This document shows positions 63,191 through 64,000 of a DNA stretch of 64,000 bases, piece by piece. The notes below the pieces were generated by a model, which was given only the letters and a program-made list of their open reading frames with translations, made no database searches and had not been told where the DNA came from. Where the stretch lies: contig NZ_AAWS01000031.1 in the NCBI RefSeq assembly GCF_000169175.1, positions 1-64,000 on the forward strand. The letters are read 5' to 3'. This DNA comes from Microscilla marina ATCC 23134. Lineage in GTDB: Bacteria > Bacteroidota > Bacteroidia > Cytophagales > Microscillaceae. The position numbers and the translations under genes are program-made. How positions within the stretch are numbered: position 1 is the stretch's first letter; each line of letters begins with the position of its first letter.

Positions 63191-63580
63191 ATGCAAAGTT
63201 CAGACATTAATGCCACGCCTAAAAATACCATAGGTCGCCTGGCAAAAGATTGCTATCTTGCGGCTGCTTGCCAGCACGTAGGAGCCTCTGCCGAGGTATA
63301 TGAGCATTTGACCATTATGAAAAATTTTCAGGAAGAACACCTGCCCAATGATAAAATAGGGCTGTTGTACCTGAAAACATACGATAAAGCCGCCCCCCAA
63401 ATTGTGGAAAACATCAATGCCCACCCATCACAAAGCGCCATTTATGCCTTTATTTATCAAGTAATAGAGCAATGTGTAGATGCCATCAGAAAAGGTGCAT
63501 TTGACGCTGCACATAGAGTATTGGTAAATATGATGCACAACATTCAGCTACGCTATGGCGTAGCCGAAAACATCATTTGA
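63191..63580 (+). CDS. Small protein with a CFI-box-like segment
   Basis: The frame is open from 63128. The ATG at 63191 (MQSSDINATPK) is chosen because recognisable sequence begins there; the ATG at 63167 is possible. It is a 129-residue protein. The core DCYLAAACQHVGASAEVYEH followed by LTIMKNFQEEHL and GLLYLKTYDKAAPQIVENI resembles the CFI-box domain (CFIATA-x-LRxFRD-x-L), with the phrase changed to CYLAAA and a normal middle. The function of that domain is unknown. A perfect terminator follows. Confidence 0.6.
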   Translation: MQSSDINATPKNTIGRLAKDCYLAAACQHVGASAEVYEHLTIMKNFQEEHLPNDKIGLLYLKTYDKAAPQIVENINAHPSQSAIYAFIYQVIEQCVDAIRKGAFDAAHRVLVNMMHNIQLRYGVAENII

Positions 63581-63598
63581 TTTTTGCCAGAAGATTAT

Positions 63599-63648
63599 AA
63601 AAAAACCGTGGGTTATTATCAATTCTGATAATAACCCACGGTTTTTTT
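63599..63648. terminator. Perfect 23-bp bidirectional terminator
   Basis: The left arm 63599-63621 (seven A, then CCGTGGGTTATTATCA) and right arm 63626-63648 are exact complements around a 4-base loop, giving a T7 run in both directions between convergent genes. Confidence 0.92.
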
Positions 63649-63668
63649 ATGCCGCAGCAATGTTTAGG

Positions 63669-64000
63669 TCATTCTTTGGGGCGAGGTGTGGGTATGAGCG
63701 GGGTTTCTGGGTGATTATCAGACTTGGCTAAAAAACGGCTGTAATAAGACCAAATCAGAAAGGTCATAGGCAAAGCAATGATCAATCCCAACAACCCAAG
63801 CAGTTTGCCCCATATAGACAACGAAAGCAGCATGACTGCCGGGTTTAGCCCAATGGCATCCCCCATTATCTTGGGAGTGAGCAGGGCATCTTGAATGAGT
63901 TGAACAATGGCAAAAATAGCTAATACCAACAGCATCATGATCCAGAAATTTTCTCCAGTGTCGAGCGAGTGTACCAGGGCAAACAGAGCGGCTGGGATAA
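63669..64000 (-). CDS. AI-2E family transporter, C-terminal end (cut by window edge)
   Basis: The frame is open to the right edge, so the N-terminal part lies outside the window. The visible 110 residues read IPAALFALVHSLDTGENFWI, then three hydrophobic helices and QDALLTPKIMGDAIGLNPAV, LSLSIWGKLLGLLGLIIALP, the conserved C-terminal region of the AI-2E/PerM family. The tail ends in a short hydrophilic stretch (TPLIPTPRPKE). Members export small molecules or ions; the substrate of this one is unknown. Confidence 0.88.
   Translation of the reverse strand, partial: IPAALFALVHSLDTGENFWIMMLLVLAIFAIVQLIQDALLTPKIMGDAIGLNPAVMLLSLSIWGKLLGLLGLIIALPMTFLIWSYYSRFLAKSDNHPETPLIPTPRPKE

Noticed and set aside
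1-64000. tRNA, rRNA, riboswitch or CRISPR array
   Set aside because: No cloverleaf, conserved rRNA segment, M-box or TPP/cobalamin motif, and no regularly spaced direct repeats were recognised by eye.

Overview
The window looks like a chromosome segment of a marine Cytophagales bacterium (Bacteroidota), most like Microscilla. The reasons are AT-rich DNA, type IX secretion C-terminal sorting tails (PNP motifs), FG-GAP and ELWxxDGT repeat proteins, 23-residue leucine-rich-repeat proteins, several SpoIIE/PP2C output proteins fused to different sensors, and TAnnTTTG promoter boxes. The genus is an inference from gene style, not a database match.

Layout. 1-7.7 kb: the tail of an LRR protein, a YgiQ radical-SAM protein, small exported or membrane proteins, a TPR protein and an HDAC-like amidohydrolase. 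7.7-15.2 kb: a MITE, two tandem paralogous lipoproteins, an orphan TRAP-type binding protein, a TolB-like propeller and a DUF302 protein. 15.5-25.0 kb: a four-gene biosynthetic cluster of acyl-AMP ligase, TauD-type non-heme iron oxygenase, FcoT-type thioesterase, and a 2045-residue ACP-KS-ACP-ACP-C-A-PCP-TE megasynthase. The three small enzymes match the ScoC/ScoE/ScoD (FadD10/Rv0097/FcoT) set of actinobacterial isonitrile lipopeptide pathways, so this is probably an isonitrile-forming hybrid cluster in Bacteroidota and is the main discovery here. 25-38 kb: peroxiredoxin, Hsp20, TPR-GAF-SpoIIE phosphatase, SufS, a flippase-like membrane protein, a DUF4328 protein, beta-carbonic anhydrase beside an SbtA-like bicarbonate transporter, and a DEAD-box helicase. 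38-47 kb: CorA, two more sensor-SpoIIE phosphatases, and a minus-strand operon (unknown protein, broken PP2C, LRR protein). 47-64 kb: an FG-GAP T9SS protein, Nudix and PPP hydrolases, a membrane protein, a broken DUF5690 transporter-like gene, a repeat protein, an LRR gene interrupted by a MITE, a frameshifted ELWxxDGT protein, an acyl-CoA carboxylase beta subunit, another T9SS protein, a CFI-box-like protein and the end of an AI-2E family permease.

A second theme is short non-coding mobile elements. Eight MITE-like elements in four families (A: 363-bp GAGCTTGTTTAAA ends; B: GGAATGG ends; C: TGCATTAGGGA ends; D: AGTGATCT ends) have terminal inverted repeats and visible 3-4 bp target duplications (TNA, CTAG, AATA). 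Families A and B share internal hairpin modules. They sit right behind stop codons, directly in front of start codons (hsp20, HDAC) and once inside a gene. Four genes are disrupted (PP2C, DUF5690, LRR, ELWxxDGT). Apart from the MITE insertion these are single-base events, so draft-sequence errors cannot be excluded.

No rRNA, tRNA, CRISPR array, phage or full-length insertion sequence was recognised. All domain calls are by eye, without database searches.
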